In this document: piece after piece, positions 45,225-56,815 of the stretch
How positions within the stretch are numbered: position 1 is the first letter of the stretch
Layout: the number at the start of each line of letters is the position of its first letter
Source of the DNA: Zygnema cylindricum
Lineage: Eukaryota > Streptophyta > Zygnematophyceae > Zygnematales > Zygnemataceae
DNA length: 64,000 nucleotides
Assembly: GCA_037447655.1 (NCBI GenBank)
Contig: JBBHKE010003541.1
Span: forward strand, 71,339 to 135,338
Direction of reading: 5' to 3'
The notes under the pieces: generated by a model
Told to the model about the DNA's origin: nothing
Database searches by the model: none
Seen by the model: only the letters and a program-made list of their open reading frames with translations
Made by a program: the position numbers and the translations under genes

Positions 45225-46490
45225 CGTGATTATATTTGGGGTTCAATTATGAAAGAAATGGGATTGTCTCTAAATGCAAATCGACAACTTCGGTACTCTT
45301 CGTAAAGAGTGGAAAGTAGTAGTGGTGGAGGTGTAAAACGCGTTAAGGTCAGAGGTCGACTTCACCTTACTGAATATATGACCACGCTGACATATGTTTA
45401 TGAACTACTGCCGCTGGAAGTGCCAGACCTTGACCAAATTACATCCTTGCAAAACGGGATAGAACTTAGGAATCCCATACAATACCGGGCACTCACACAA
45501 CATAGTAGGAGTTACTTCCTCGCTGGCAACATTACTTGAATTTGGACGACCTGCGACAAAGAAATTTCTTGACTAGTTTCTTGACTTCAGCTGGAGACTG
45601 GAATTGCGCAAAATGTGGAGGTGGTGATGATGAAAGGTGAGAAATGCTTCTCATGGCTTCAACAGCTAAACGTAAATCTCTGTTAGGGTAAAGAAAGTAT
45701 TAACTTGGGGTTTATATTAGTGCTATTAATTCTAATTCAGTTCCGAAACACGCGTGATTTTGAACCATTGACAGAAACTATCATTAAGAAAAAAAATGGT
45801 GATAATAATTATAGTTATTTAGTGCTGCTTCAACACTTCTAAAAATCAAACTGCTGAAAAGGAAAAAAACATACATGAAGAAAACATATAGGACAAAATA
45901 AGACAGAACAAGACAAAAAAATGAGATGGGACAAGACAAGACAAGTAACACAGGACAAGATCCTTAAAGACAAAATCATTAACGACAAGATCATCGACAT
46001 TCATTTCCCACTTCTCACTCTTCTTTCTCCACTATGTTTCTTCCACTCTGTTTTTGTTTTCTTCCCCTTTTTTTATTCTTTGTTAATTTTTTTACCGACA
46101 AGATACTTACATCCAGAATATTATTGACATTATTTGTACTGTCCGGAGGCCGTGATTCGTCGTCCAATTGCCGACAGTAATATACTTTTAATAAAATCTC
46201 ACAATCTACTCGTCATTAAATCCAAAAACAAAAATGTAAGTCACAACATGAAAATAACATAAAGTTTTCATTTCAATCAGTTATTTTGTTACTTAACAAA
46301 AAACCAGAACCTTTTTTGGCTCATATCAAGCTTTCTGCGTTTTTTCTGAGAGGTTTTGTAACCATTCTTTGAGTTTCTAACGGTTTTTCTTGAGTATATT
46401 GAGTTCTTTTGGACCAAAGGACCAAGTTTTTTTGGCTTCTTTAAGGTTTTTCCAAAACTTACCGGAAGTTATCGGTTAACCACCCATCGT
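45225..46490. other. No gene confidently recognised
   Basis: A plus-strand frame at 45309-45539 (76 codons, basic start then 'LPLEVPDLDQITSLQNGI') has a plausible composition but no domain I recognise and no supporting splice signals. Near 45890-45990 there is a short 'GACAA(G/A)' repeat. The rest is AT-rich. Confidence 0.35.
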
Positions 46491-46494
46491 CCCT

Positions 46495-48326
46495 CTTTCG
46501 CGACAAACTTAAAAACGGTATGAAAATACGGTCTGAAAAAACGATTTAAAAAACGATCTGAAAAAACGGTCAAAAACGGACAGAAAAAACGGAATGAAAA
46601 ACTGACAAAAAACGGAATGGAAAAAGAGACTAAAAAAACGGCCTGAAAAACGGTCTGGGAAAACGGACTGAAAAACGGCCTGGAAAAACGGTCTGAAAAA
46701 ACGGTCTGAAAAAACGGTCTGACAAAACGGTCTGAAATAGGATCTAAAAAACGATTTAAAAAACGATCTGGGAAATGGGTCTGAGAAGACGGTCTAAAAA
46801 CGGACAGAAAAAACGGACTGACAAAACGCACTGAAAAAAGGGTCTGGAAAAACGGTCTGGGGAAACGGACTGAACGCCTAGAAAAACGGTCTAAAAAAAG
46901 GGTATAAAACCGGTTTGGAAAACGGTCTAAGAAAACGATCTGAAAAAAGGGCCTGAAAAACAGTCTAAAAGCGGACTGGAAAAACGGTCTCAAAAAACGG
47001 TCTAAAAACGGTTTTAAAAAGGTATGAGAAAACGGTGTAGAACAATAAAAAGCGATCTGGAAAACAGACTGAAAACGGTCTAAAACGGTTTTTAATACGG
47101 ACAGAAAATCGGACTGAAAACCGACTGGAAAACGGTCAGGGAAACGGAATGAAATAAACAGATCCAGACAATGAACGAAAATGTTTAAAAACAACCTGCG
47201 GTCTCGAACAAACGGTCTGAGAACGAGCTGAAAACGGAACGAAATCCGAAAAGCTGGAAAAAGTATAACAACGGTCTTAAAAACGGATTTAGAAACGGTA
47301 TGGAAAAACGGACATGACAAACGTACTGGAGAAACAGACTGAAAAACCGGTATGAAAAAATGCTCCGAAAAAAACGATCAAAAAACGGATTGAAAAATGG
47401 TCAAAAAAAACGGTCTAAAAATGGTGTGAAAAAACAGCCTACAAAACAGTCTGAACAAGGGGACTGAAAAAACGGTGTGCTGGAAAACGGTCTGGAAAAA
47501 CCGACTGAAAAAACGGTCTAAAAAGGTCTAAAAAAACGGCATGTAAAAACGGCTAAACGGACTAAAAAAACGATCTGAATAAACGGCCTGAGAAAAGAGA
47601 CTGAAAAAAGACCTAGAAAAGAAACTTTGAAAATCGGAAACAGAATCGAAAAAAGAACTGAAAAAACAGCTGCAAAAACGGACTGAAAAAAAGGACTGAA
47701 AAAGTCTGGAAAAGCGGTCTGGAAAAACGGATTGGAAAAACAAACTCGACAAAACGGACTGAAAAAAAGGAACTGGGCAACGGCCTGGAAAGGTATGGAA
47801 AAACGGACTAAAAAAAAACAGACTGAAAAAACAATCTGTAAAACAGTCTGGAAAAACGGTCTGGAAAAACGGTCTGGAGAAACGGTCTGGAGAAACGGTC
47901 TGGAGAAACGGTCTGGAGAAACGGTCTGGAAAAACGGTCTGGAGAAACGGTCTGGAGAAACGGTCTGGAGAAACGGTCTGGAGAAACGGTCTGGAGAAAC
48001 GGTCTGGAAAAACGGTCTGGAGAAACGGTCTGGAAAAACGGTCTGGAGAAACGGTCTGGAAAAACGGTCTGGAGAAACGGTCTGGAGAAACGGTCTGGAG
48101 AAACGGTCTGGAGAAACAGTCTGGAGAAACGGTCTGGAGAAACGGTCTGGAAAAACGGTCTGGAGAAACGGTCTGGAAAAACGGTCTGGAGAAACGGTCT
48201 GGAGAAACGGTCTGGAAAAACGGTCTGGAAAAACGGTCTGGAGAAACGGTCTGGAAAAACGGTCTGGAAAAACGGTCTGGAGAAACGGTCTGGAGAAACG
48301 GTCTGGAGAAACGGTCTGGAGAAACA
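46495..48326. repeat. 13-bp minisatellite, diverged left half and homogeneous right half
   Basis: From about 47845 to 48326 the unit ACGGTCTGGAGAA (or GGAAAA) is repeated about 37 times with almost no change. To the left, down to about 46495, more variable relatives (ACGGTCTGAAAAA types) continue. Since 39 bp is three units, both strands read as 13-residue protein repeats in long frames. These are incidental. The decrease in homogeneity from right to left fits array growth on one side. Confidence 0.9.
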
Positions 48327-49649
48327 GAACCAACACTAACTCACTAGCTCATTCACTAGCTCTAATAGTGAAGGGCGGTGTACTTGACGGAGTCGAGAAA
48401 CAATTTTCCTATCCGCCATTAATTAACACTATTCATGAACAGAGTAGTTGGGCAAACCAAGTTGGAAAACATAATAAATAGATTAAATACCATGAAATAA
48501 AGATTGATTCCACAACAAACAACATGTAACAACAAAACGGAGAGAACAACGAGATGGATGAGAACTAAACTCCGGGAATAAACACCGGGAGCGGAAGAGT
48601 GACAAATAAAAACGTACTTAAGATTCCGATGAAAACGTGATTCTCCTCTTTGTTTCTACGAACGAATTTCATTTGCTCTCTTCTGACCGGAAGGGATAAA
48701 AAGGGAGAAATCGGGTGGAAAAGGGAGAAAGGGAAGGGGGAAGGGACAAAAAGGGAGAAATGGGGGGGGGAGAAAAGGGAGAGGGGAATGGAAAAAAGGG
48801 AGAGGGGAAGGGAGAAAAAGGAGGGGGGAAGGGATAAAAAGGGAGAAATTGGGGGGAAAAGGAAGAAAAGGGATAAGGGATGGGGGAAGGGGGAAAAGGG
48901 AGGGGGGAAGGGAGAAAAGGGAGGGGAGAAGGGACTAAAAGGGAGAAACCTGTGGGGGGAAGGGAGAAAATGGAGGGGGGAAGGGACAAGAGGGAAAAAT
49001 TGTAAAGAATCGTGCGATCTTATAGCCGATTTTGTACAATTCAAATATGGTTTGTGACTGCGCGCAGTCTTACTTACCACAATTTTGTACCGTACCGTGA
49101 GAGGAATCAAATTTCTTTGTCGTTTTGTAACAATTGACTATTTCCGTACATCCATTTTGTTTCGAGCTTTCGACGTAAGTCAAATCGTAAGCGACGACGT
49201 GGACGGTATACTGACGGTGTACTTATTTTTTGTCGTTTGGCTATGAAGTTTTGCCGTACTGTTAAATCCTACGGCAAATGTCTATGGTGACGGAGAGAGT
49301 CTCTGTCATTTTGTCGTATGCAGTGATGGTCAGAGTAACAGAATAAACGTTTTTTCGGCTAAAGAAGTCCTGTCGCACATGTCTATATTCCATACGAAAT
49401 ATTTGAGCTGTATATCGTGCGAACCTGTAAAATTACGAAACACACACTACACACGTATTTTAATATTTTTCCTTTAAAGCATAGAATGACGCCACGTATT
49501 ACTGACATTGTATTTGAACACGCATGGGTATTACGTCAGCAGTTTCGCCTGTACTTTTGACCCTTAACTTTTTTAAGAAATAAAGCAAAAAAAAAATGTT
49601 TTTTTTTTGGACCAAAAATGATGGAAAGGAAAACGGGAATTATTCGCTG
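48327..49649. other. Spacer with a purine tract
   Basis: A G/A tract with AAAAGGGAGA(A) units occupies about 48690-49000. Near 49030-49070 there is a short piece resembling the termini of the Mutator-like elements to the right (TGACTGCGCGCAGTC). No gene recognised. Confidence 0.5.
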
Positions 49650-49873
49650 TTTTTTTTGTCAAAAATGGCAAAAGTACAGCAATGTTAGAGGCTGTTTTTC
49701 TTGTAAAGTTGGTAAATAACGACTGTACGGCGTGAGCTGTCTCAACGGTGCAAAGAGTTCGCATGCATGAAAACTACTAAATTTACGACACGTGTAACCG
49801 GCCGAGCTGCTCCTTAAAAAGGATATCTGCGCTTAGAATAAGTACAGTACAATACTAATAGCGATTCGCGGTG
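49650..49873. repeat. Segmental duplication, copy 1
   Basis: From 'TCAAAAATGGCAAAAGTACA' through 'GCATGCATGAAAACTACTAAA' to the TIR end at 49873, this matches 51482-52326, where a 618-bp transposon interrupts it. It ends in GCGATTCGCGGTG, itself a right terminus of the TA element family, and continues into the 551-bp element below, which is also duplicated. Confidence 0.85.
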
Positions 49874-49880
49874 TACTGTA

Positions 49881-50431
49881 CACCGTGAATCGCTAGTAGA
49901 GTATATAGCGCCAATTCGGTGCCCTTTTTTCAAAAAAATAAACCTGAAATACAATCCATAATTCTATTTTTTCCATTATTCTAATTAGGGGTTTTTTTCA
50001 ATTAGCGTCAATAATGGAAGTACACTGTGATGGAAATAGTGTGGCGTACGGACAGGGTATCTCCGTACAAAATGGTACTTTTTGAATAACAAAGTCATAA
50101 AAAGACACTTAACATTATTGCGCACACATGTGAATGTGCACTGGAAGAAAGAGACGCAAAATCGTCGACAAAAATCACGTTCTCATATGTTCGTCCGTCG
50201 ACCGTGTGAACAGCGCGACGTTGTACGAATTGTCAAGTTTTGTACGGGTACACATATTACTGTAGACATCGAAAGGGAGGATATTTATTATCATGGACAA
50301 CCCAAATTACAGTTAGGGATTAATTAGTATATATACATATATATAAATATATAAAAATCCCGATTAGAGTTATAAACACTAATTTTTTTTTTACGCTATT
50401 TATTCCTTTACTCTAATAGCGATTGACGGTG
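49881..50431. mobile_element. TA-flanked TIR element, 551 bp, copy 1
   Basis: Left end CACCGTGAATCGCTAGTAGAGTA and right end the reverse complement of CACCGTCAATCGCTATTAGAGTA, flanked by TA (49879-49880 and 50432-50433). It matches 52334-52883 along its length. An open frame of about 80 codons is present in both copies, but the copies differ at many replacement positions, so I do not call it a gene. A non-autonomous Tc1/mariner-like element is the best fit (inference from TA and TIRs). Confidence 0.85.
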
Positions 50432-50444
50432 TACGGTAAATTTT

Positions 50445-51075
50445 GTACGGAAATATTAAAACGCACGAAACGGAATTTTGTTGTCAATGTAAGAATGCTA
50501 ATTCGTAGATAGCGTGGCTCGATTTTGTCGCGCGTGACGACAATCATTTTTTTCATTTAATTTCAATTGATATTTTTACGCCGGTTCGTTTTATTATAGT
50601 GTACAAAGTTTATTTCGTTTCGTGCGTTTTAATATTTCCGTACAAAACTTACAGTAGTTCAGTTTAGTTTAAACAGGTTTCGTTTAAATTTGCGTCTAAG
50701 TTTAATGTAACCCTTAGACGATTAAATTTCAATTTTGCGACTGAGTGCTCCGACCGTGGGGCTCACGTAAAGACAAAAAGTGAATGTCTGCAACACTTTT
50801 ATTTACATGTGGTTGCCGCAATTTTGTTACCGTAAACGTTCGCCGACCGTATGAATTGCTAATTTTACTATGACAGTCTACGTTCGCAAGCGCGGCAAAA
50901 TTTTAAGCGGTTAAAACAATATTTTGGAAGTCAAAGTTGTCCAACCGATTGACCGTCAAATGTGTGCTCAACGTGACTCTATTTGTACCAATGTGTACTT
51001 TAAACCTACAATTTTTGACATAATGACGTAAGTGACTGTGCGCAACCAAAACAGTCACTGTCATGATCAATTCCC
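50445..51075. mobile_element. Truncated Mutator-like element, right half
   Basis: Its right arm (about 50760-51075, ending in CAATTCCC) is the reverse complement of the left arms of the elements at 55036 and 57312. Its interior (GCTAATTCGTAGATAGCGTGG, CGCGCGTGACGAC) resembles their interiors. The left arm is missing: the sequence stops next to the TA element ending at 50431. Confidence 0.75.
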
Positions 51076-51481
51076 AAAAACAAAGGAATAACAGATCCAA
51101 TGTACAGTCGTACTTTACAAAGGGTAAAGAACCGTTTTTAGTAGCATGTAACAGTAATAGTGGATCAAACTTGTTCGTAAATGGGTATTTAAGTGTTACG
51201 AATATAGAGTTTTAAATTTGGAAGACGTCCGCGAAAGAATCGCAAGATTTGGACTTGTATTTTAAAAGACCAGTAAATCAATGCCCGTTACACGGGCAAA
51301 GGTCGTGTTTTGTGTCTTTAAGGTTGTATAGAGTTTTTGTATTCTATATATTTGGGAATAACAACAGGTGGGTTTTTTGATGAACTACACAAATGTGAAT
51401 TATATATAAAAATAACAACCATAGGGTGTTTTGATTTACATCACAAATATAGACAATTTTAAACCGCGATAATGTCCCATC
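51076..51481. other. Unique spacer with a small hairpin
   Basis: A GCCCGT-TAC-ACGGGC hairpin lies at about 51284-51299. I considered a Helitron end but see no CTRR terminus next to it. No gene. Confidence 0.4.
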
Positions 51482-52326
51482 GTTTTTTTTATCAAAAATG
51501 GCAAAAGTACAGCAATGTTAGAGGCTGTTTTTCTTGTAAAGTTGGTAAATAACGACTGTACGGCGTGAGCTGTCTCAACGGTGCAAAGAGTTCGCATGCA
51601 TGAAAACTACACCGCGAATCGTAATTAGAGTAATGAAAAAATTAGAGTAAAAAAACAAAAAAAAACAATTAGAGTAATTGACGCTAATTTATGTGATAGA
51701 GTTTTTTCAACTATGAAGTTTACTCTAATTTATTTAGTTATTCTATATTGGGTTATGTCGGCGATAATTATGTGCGCGATAATTATGAACACTAAATTAC
51801 GAAGACGTACAGAATGTGTCAGTCCGTTATAATATTGACGTCATTATGACGCTAATAATATTTGTCGCATTGAATGTCAGTTAATGTTCACACTCACGAC
51901 GATGCTGTCGACGGACAAGAGTTATGCGAACGGCTTTTTTTCGATGTGATTGATTTTTTTGTTTAGTGCGATCTCACCTGCGAGCACGATTCTATTAAAT
52001 CCTTATTTGTACCTTTTTACTTATAAAAGTACAGTTTTGCACGGTCAGACGTCGTCCGTATTCCACACTATTTAAAATGAGCCTATATTAGAATTTTTTA
52101 CGCTAATTAAACCTCACCTAAATTAGAATAATGAAAAAATTAGAATCGATTACTCTATTTGATGTGATAGAGTCGAAATTTCGAGCGACCAAATTAGAGT
52201 AATTTACTCTAATTACAATTCGCGGTGTACTAAATTTACGACACGTGTAACCGGCCGAGCAGCTCCTCAAAAAGGATATCTGCGCTTAGAATAAGTACAG
52301 TACAATACTAATAGCAATTCGCGGTG
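51482..52326. repeat. Segmental duplication, copy 2 (interrupted)
   Basis: Same sequence as 49650-49873 with minor differences, carrying a 618-bp insertion at 51610-52227. The uninterrupted copy shows what the site looked like before the insertion. Confidence 0.85.
51610..52227. mobile_element. TA-flanked TIR element, 618 bp, with readable empty site
   Basis: Termini CACCGCGAATCGTAATTAGAGTAA and reverse complement of CACCGCGAATTGTAATTAGAGTAA. The filled site reads GAAAAC-TA-element-TA-CTAAATT, while the empty paralogous site near 49770-49785 reads GAAAAC-TA-CTAAATT. So the target duplication is exactly TA, as in Tc1/mariner elements. No transposase-like frame inside. Confidence 0.92.
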
Positions 52327-52333
52327 TACTGTA

Positions 52334-52883
52334 CACCGTCAATCGCTATTAGAGTATATAGCGCCAATTCGGTGCCCTTTTTTCAAAAAAAAAAACCTGA
52401 AATACAATCCATAATTCTATTTTTTTCATTATTCTAATTAGGTTTTTTTTTCAATTAGCGTTAATAGTGGATGTACACTGTGATGGAAATAGTGTGGCGT
52501 ACGGACAGGGTATCTCCGTACGAAATGGTACTTTTTGAATTACAAAAGCATAAAAATACACTTAACATTATTGCACACACATGTGAATGAGCACTGGAAG
52601 AAAGAGACGCGAACTAGTCGACAAAAATCACATTCTCATATGTTCATCCGTCGACCGAGTGAACAGCGCGACGGCGTACGAATTGTCAGATTTTGTACGG
52701 ATACACATATTACTGTAGACATCAAAAGGGCGGGTATTTATTATTCAGGACAACCCAAAATACAGTTAGGGATTAATAAGTATATATATTTTTTTTCAAA
52801 AAAAAAATTTCCCGATTAGTGTTAATAACACTAATTTTTTTTTTACGCTTTTTATTCCTTTACTCTAATAGCGATTGACGGTG
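52334..52883. mobile_element. TA-flanked TIR element, 550 bp, copy 2
   Basis: Second copy of the element at 49881-50431, with TA at 52332-52333 and 52884-52885 and termini CACCGTCAATCGCTATTAGAG in inverted orientation. It was probably duplicated together with the flanking DNA rather than by separate transposition. Confidence 0.85.
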
Positions 52884-52901
52884 TAGTTAATTACAAACGA
52901 C

Positions 52902-53722
52902 TAGTGTTGGGTATCGGGTAAATTAATATCGCATACTATCGAATGTCAATCGAGCAAAGTCCTCAATATATCGAACCGGACATAAACTATCACGATATAT
53001 ATCGCGATATATAGTACTTTTTCAATTAAATATTTTATGTAATAAGTTATTTTAGCGAAAAAGACAAATTGTCTGAAACACCACGTACAACGAGATTTTA
53101 GTTCCGTGACTTAAAGCTAGACGCCGCAAAATGCAACTGACAAAAAAGTAATAATTCAGTGATTCATAAAATTTATTATTTAGTACGTAGAAAACTTCAC
53201 ATACAAAAAGTTCACACTAATTTAGTCAAAGTATGATCTGAAAAAAAAAATGCAAACTCTTCGTTTCATTATGCAGTCAGATTGGTAGCCATTACTGCTT
53301 TTCCATTTCCAGCGACTCGTATTATTCTTATTTTTAGGGTTTATTTTTTGAAGTGAAAGGAGAATTTTTATATTTTTTTTTTATTAATTATTTTTTGAAG
53401 TGTACCAAATGTGAAACTTTATTATTATTTTTATTAATTTGGATTAGCAGTAGCTAGTACTACCAGCTGCAGTAGCATCAATACTGGCAACAGCAGTGGC
53501 ACTAGTATCCAACAGCAGTGGCACTAGCAGCAATAGCAAGAATAGTTTTTTTTTTTTTTTTAAAAAGCCTCGATATATCAGCGATATGATATATTAGCAA
53601 AATATCAGCAATATATCGCGATAGTTAGCTTTTCGATATATTGAAGCGATATATCGATTATCGGGTACGTGAAATTCGATACATATCGAATATCGACAAA
53701 TGGTCCTCAATACCTAACACTG
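52902..53722. mobile_element. Non-autonomous hAT element with 8-bp target duplication
   Basis: CAAACGAC flanks the element on both sides (52894-52901 and 53723-53730). The left end TAGTGTTGGGTATCG and the right end, read inverted, CAGTGTTAGGTATT are typical hAT ends. The interior is full of ATATCG/CGATAT motifs near both ends and a CAGCAGTGGCACTAG minisatellite near 53470-53530. No transposase-like coding sequence. Confidence 0.92.
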
Positions 53723-53730
53723 CAAACGAC

Positions 53731-55035
53731 GTTATCGTCAGTATCCATTAGCATGATTCGCGTAGTACGGTGCATACGGTAAAGTCAACGTCGGAAAATG
53801 TCTTGTGTATCGGGAAATTTCTTATTGTTATAAATTCGTTATTCGATATATTCAGTATCGAAGGATCAGAATAGCCAATATATCGCTTTGGGGACTAACA
53901 AATTTTATCTCAGTATACTCAAAAATATATAGTATAAATATACTTAAGTACTTTGTACGATATAGTTTTATTATGTGTACATATATAGTGTGGTGTGCCA
54001 CGCATGACGTGAACGAAGTTATGGAACTTCAGTCCGTAAAGCGCATCATTTAACCGACAAAGAAATATTACTTTATGGAAATAAAAAGTACAAACCAGTA
54101 CACGAGAGTTAATAAATATTTGTGCAAAGAAACAATTAGTGTTATCAACTCTTTTTCGGGTTCAAAGGCCTACCGCCAACAAAAATTAACGCAAACTACT
54201 AGTGTTGTATATCAGCAAGGATTTGTCGATAACCGATATGGGCCTTTTTTAGGGTTGCCAATAATCGATATATTGGAACGATACATCGACATCAGATTCA
54301 TCGTCGATAAACAACCGATAATATCGGTTGTTTATCGGCGATAACACCGATATCGATAGCTATTGGCGATAACCGCGATAACTGTACGTACCGTACATCT
54401 AAATGTACGACCCCTACACTCAACTGTGCGAGTTATTCCTCGGACGTTGCGCGGACCCCCTTCCCCCCAATTTTGGGAAAAAATCGAGATATTTTTCTAA
54501 TTTATGGGGGTTTTACTTGTGTTCCACCCTCCCATACCTTTCCAAAATGTCCTTTTGACTGCTAATTTTTTTTGCATAGTTAACTACGCCCTCATATCAC
54601 ATCCATTGTTTCTCTATATTGGTTTTATACTTTTAAATGCATTTTCAATGATATAAATATATATTCTTACTATTTTATATCCACTAATATTTCCTCAAAT
54701 AAGTGTTGTCTGCTTACAAAATTTTCAGAAGGTGGTGGCAGTAAATAGCGCCAGTCTGCAGATTTGTTCGTCTGCTCTGTTTGTCTGTTCGTCTGGTTTT
54801 CGAAACTGTTTGATTTTACAAATTTACAATGTAATTAATTTTTTTCGTTTCGGTACTACAATTTTAGGAGTATAAACAGAATTTGTCAACGTCTATGTGT
54901 TGCGTTGTCCCTGCCTTTCTATACACTTTCGGTACAAAATTTCATACATTTTTTCCGTACATTACATCTGTACAAGAAAGCTACGAATTTTATGAAAACT
55001 TCAAAAACTGAAAAAAATAACGTATTATTAAAAAA
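53731..55035. other. Transposon-derived DNA, unresolved
   Basis: 'CTAGTGTTGTATATCAGC' at about 54203 followed by dense CGATA/TATCG motifs (54220-54385) resembles a second hAT-like element, but I cannot find its other end or an 8-bp duplication. The remainder is AT-rich with no gene recognised. Confidence 0.4.
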
Positions 55036-56002
55036 GGGAATTGCTAATTGCAGAGAGAATTTTTGTTGCACGCAGGTAGTTGTCAAAAATTGTACATTTC
55101 AAGTACAATATAGTACAATCTATGTACCTTTGAGTTTAGATTTGACGGTCAATCCGTCAAACAACTTTGACTGGCGAAATATTGTAACGACTGTTAAAAA
55201 AGTGTCGCGCTTGCAAACGTCGACCGTCTTTTAAAAAAAACAATTCACACGGCCGACGCAAGTGTACGGAAACAAAACTATGGCAGCCACATGTAAATAA
55301 AATGGTTGCGCGCAGGTAGTTTCTCACTTTATGTGAGCTCTAGTGTGAGAGCACATGTTGGCATTTAAGTGCGTACTTTATTTTGTTTTTAGTTGCGCAC
55401 TTTATTTTTTCCGTGATTGTGAATTAATGTGAAGTACGTTGTCAATGTACGAATGTTGATTCGTAAATAGTGTGGCTTTATTTGGTCGCGCGTGACGACG
55501 CATTTTTTTATCATTTAGTTTCATCGATATTTTTAGGAGGGTACGTTTTCTTATCAAGTACGAAGTTTGTTTCGTTTCATCCGATTTTATTTTTACATAT
55601 GACGTCGTCCTTCAATTTTTGTCCGAGTTCAACGTATCGGTTTGGATTATATTCTTTTTTTGCTGCTAAGTTAAATGTCAGTATGTGCTTTCACACTAGA
55701 GCTCACGTGAAGTGAGAAACTACCTGCGCGCAACCATTTTATTTAAATGTGGTTGCCGTAGTTTTGTTTCCGTAAACCTGCGTCGGCCGTGTAAATTGTT
55801 TTTTTTTTATGAAGGTCGACGTTCGCAAGCGCGATACTTTTTTAACCGTCGTTACAATATTTTGCCAGTCAAAGTTGTTCGACGGATTGACCGTCAAATC
55901 TAAACTCAAAGGTACGTAACTTATACTTTAGTGTACTTCTAAGGTACAATTTTTGACAACTACCTGCGCGTAGCAAAAATTGTCTCTGCGATTAGCAATT
56001 TC
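55036..56002. mobile_element. Mutator-like foldback element, 967 bp
   Basis: Inverted arms of about 330 bp (55036-55370 and 55675-56002) begin GGGAATTGCTAATTGCAGAGA and, read inverted, GAAATTGCTAATCGCAGAGA, and share 'GTAGTTGTCAAAAATTGTAC' and 'TTGACGGTCAATCCGTC'. The interior is about 300 bp. Flanks ATTAAAAAA and GTAAAAAAA could be a decayed 9-bp target duplication. Non-coding. Same family as 57312-59563. Confidence 0.8.
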
Positions 56003-56300
56003 GTAAAAAAAATTGAAAATCCGTACGACTGGTAACTCTATGCAAAACGAAGAAGGAATTGTGTAGAATCAAATGTTATCTTTTAGTTCCAATTTCAACT
56101 CGTAGGTTAACTTCTTCGGGGTCCTCATTTTAAAGTACGATGTCAAAATAACAACGACTCACCGTACTCGAGAAAATGACGAAACCTTATAGTTGTTATA
56201 TACATACACAGTACTTAACGTACAGAAAATGTACGGATGTCGTAGAAACATTGTCTTAATTTACTAAGGGTACTTTCACATGTGCTAAAGTTATAGTTAT
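56003..56300. other. Spacer
   Basis: AT-rich interval between the Mutator-like element and the dispersed repeat. I see nothing I can name. Confidence 0.4.
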
Positions 56301-56815
56301 TTTTTGTCGTTTTCCTCCATAACTTAGAAAAAAACGAGAAAATCCGCAGTCGTACCAGAAAATTGAAATTGACACCGTACAAGTTGCGTTACCTTACAAC
56401 TTTAAATGTAATGCAATTTGTCGTGTATTGCGAAGCAGTTTGTTGTCTAGCGCATTTCGACCCAATTTCGCGTCCTTCCATCTCATCTTCAAACTTTATA
56501 TAAAATCACCTCGCGAGGTAATTTTAAATAAAGTTTCATGAGGTAAACGAATAAGCAGATGCTGTCGTACGTGCCGGAAGTCTTTTACAATTTTTGAGCG
56601 CGGAGTACCTAAAAAAACCCACCGCACGTTTCCAGCCTGTGCGTGACTTTTTTTCCGTGCGCTTTTTGTCGTACTCGGGCCGTGGAGGGGTTTCGACCAA
56701 CGGACGCCATTTCGCAAAAGCGAAGTCCATGATAGCCCCTCTCTCTCTCTCCCTCTCCCACTAACGCGCCTATCTCACAATTCTTGCAATGAAAAAATTT
56801 TTTTTTTTAATCTTT
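56301..56815. repeat. About 500-bp dispersed repeat, copy 2
   Basis: Partner of 24165-24660 in the same orientation. The best-kept part is the right half, from 'GGAGTACCTAAAAAAACCCACC' type sequence through 'CCATTTCGCAAAAGCGAAGTCC' to a TCTCTC run. Termini and target duplications could not be read. Confidence 0.8.

Noticed and set aside
46469-48481. Frames of 249-283 codons on both strands
   Set aside because: Created by the 13-bp minisatellite, in which three units make a repeating 13-residue peptide in any open frame.
51284-51299. GCCCGT-TAC-ACGGGC hairpin as a Helitron 3' end
   Set aside because: No CTRR terminus at the expected distance on either strand and no A/T insertion context that I could defend.
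50082-52819. 80-94-codon frame shared by the two 550-bp TA elements
   Set aside because: The copies differ at many amino-acid-changing positions with no excess of silent changes by eye, and the protein resembles nothing I know.
54196-54440. Second complete hAT element
   Set aside because: The left end looks right but the flanking octamers do not match any candidate right end.
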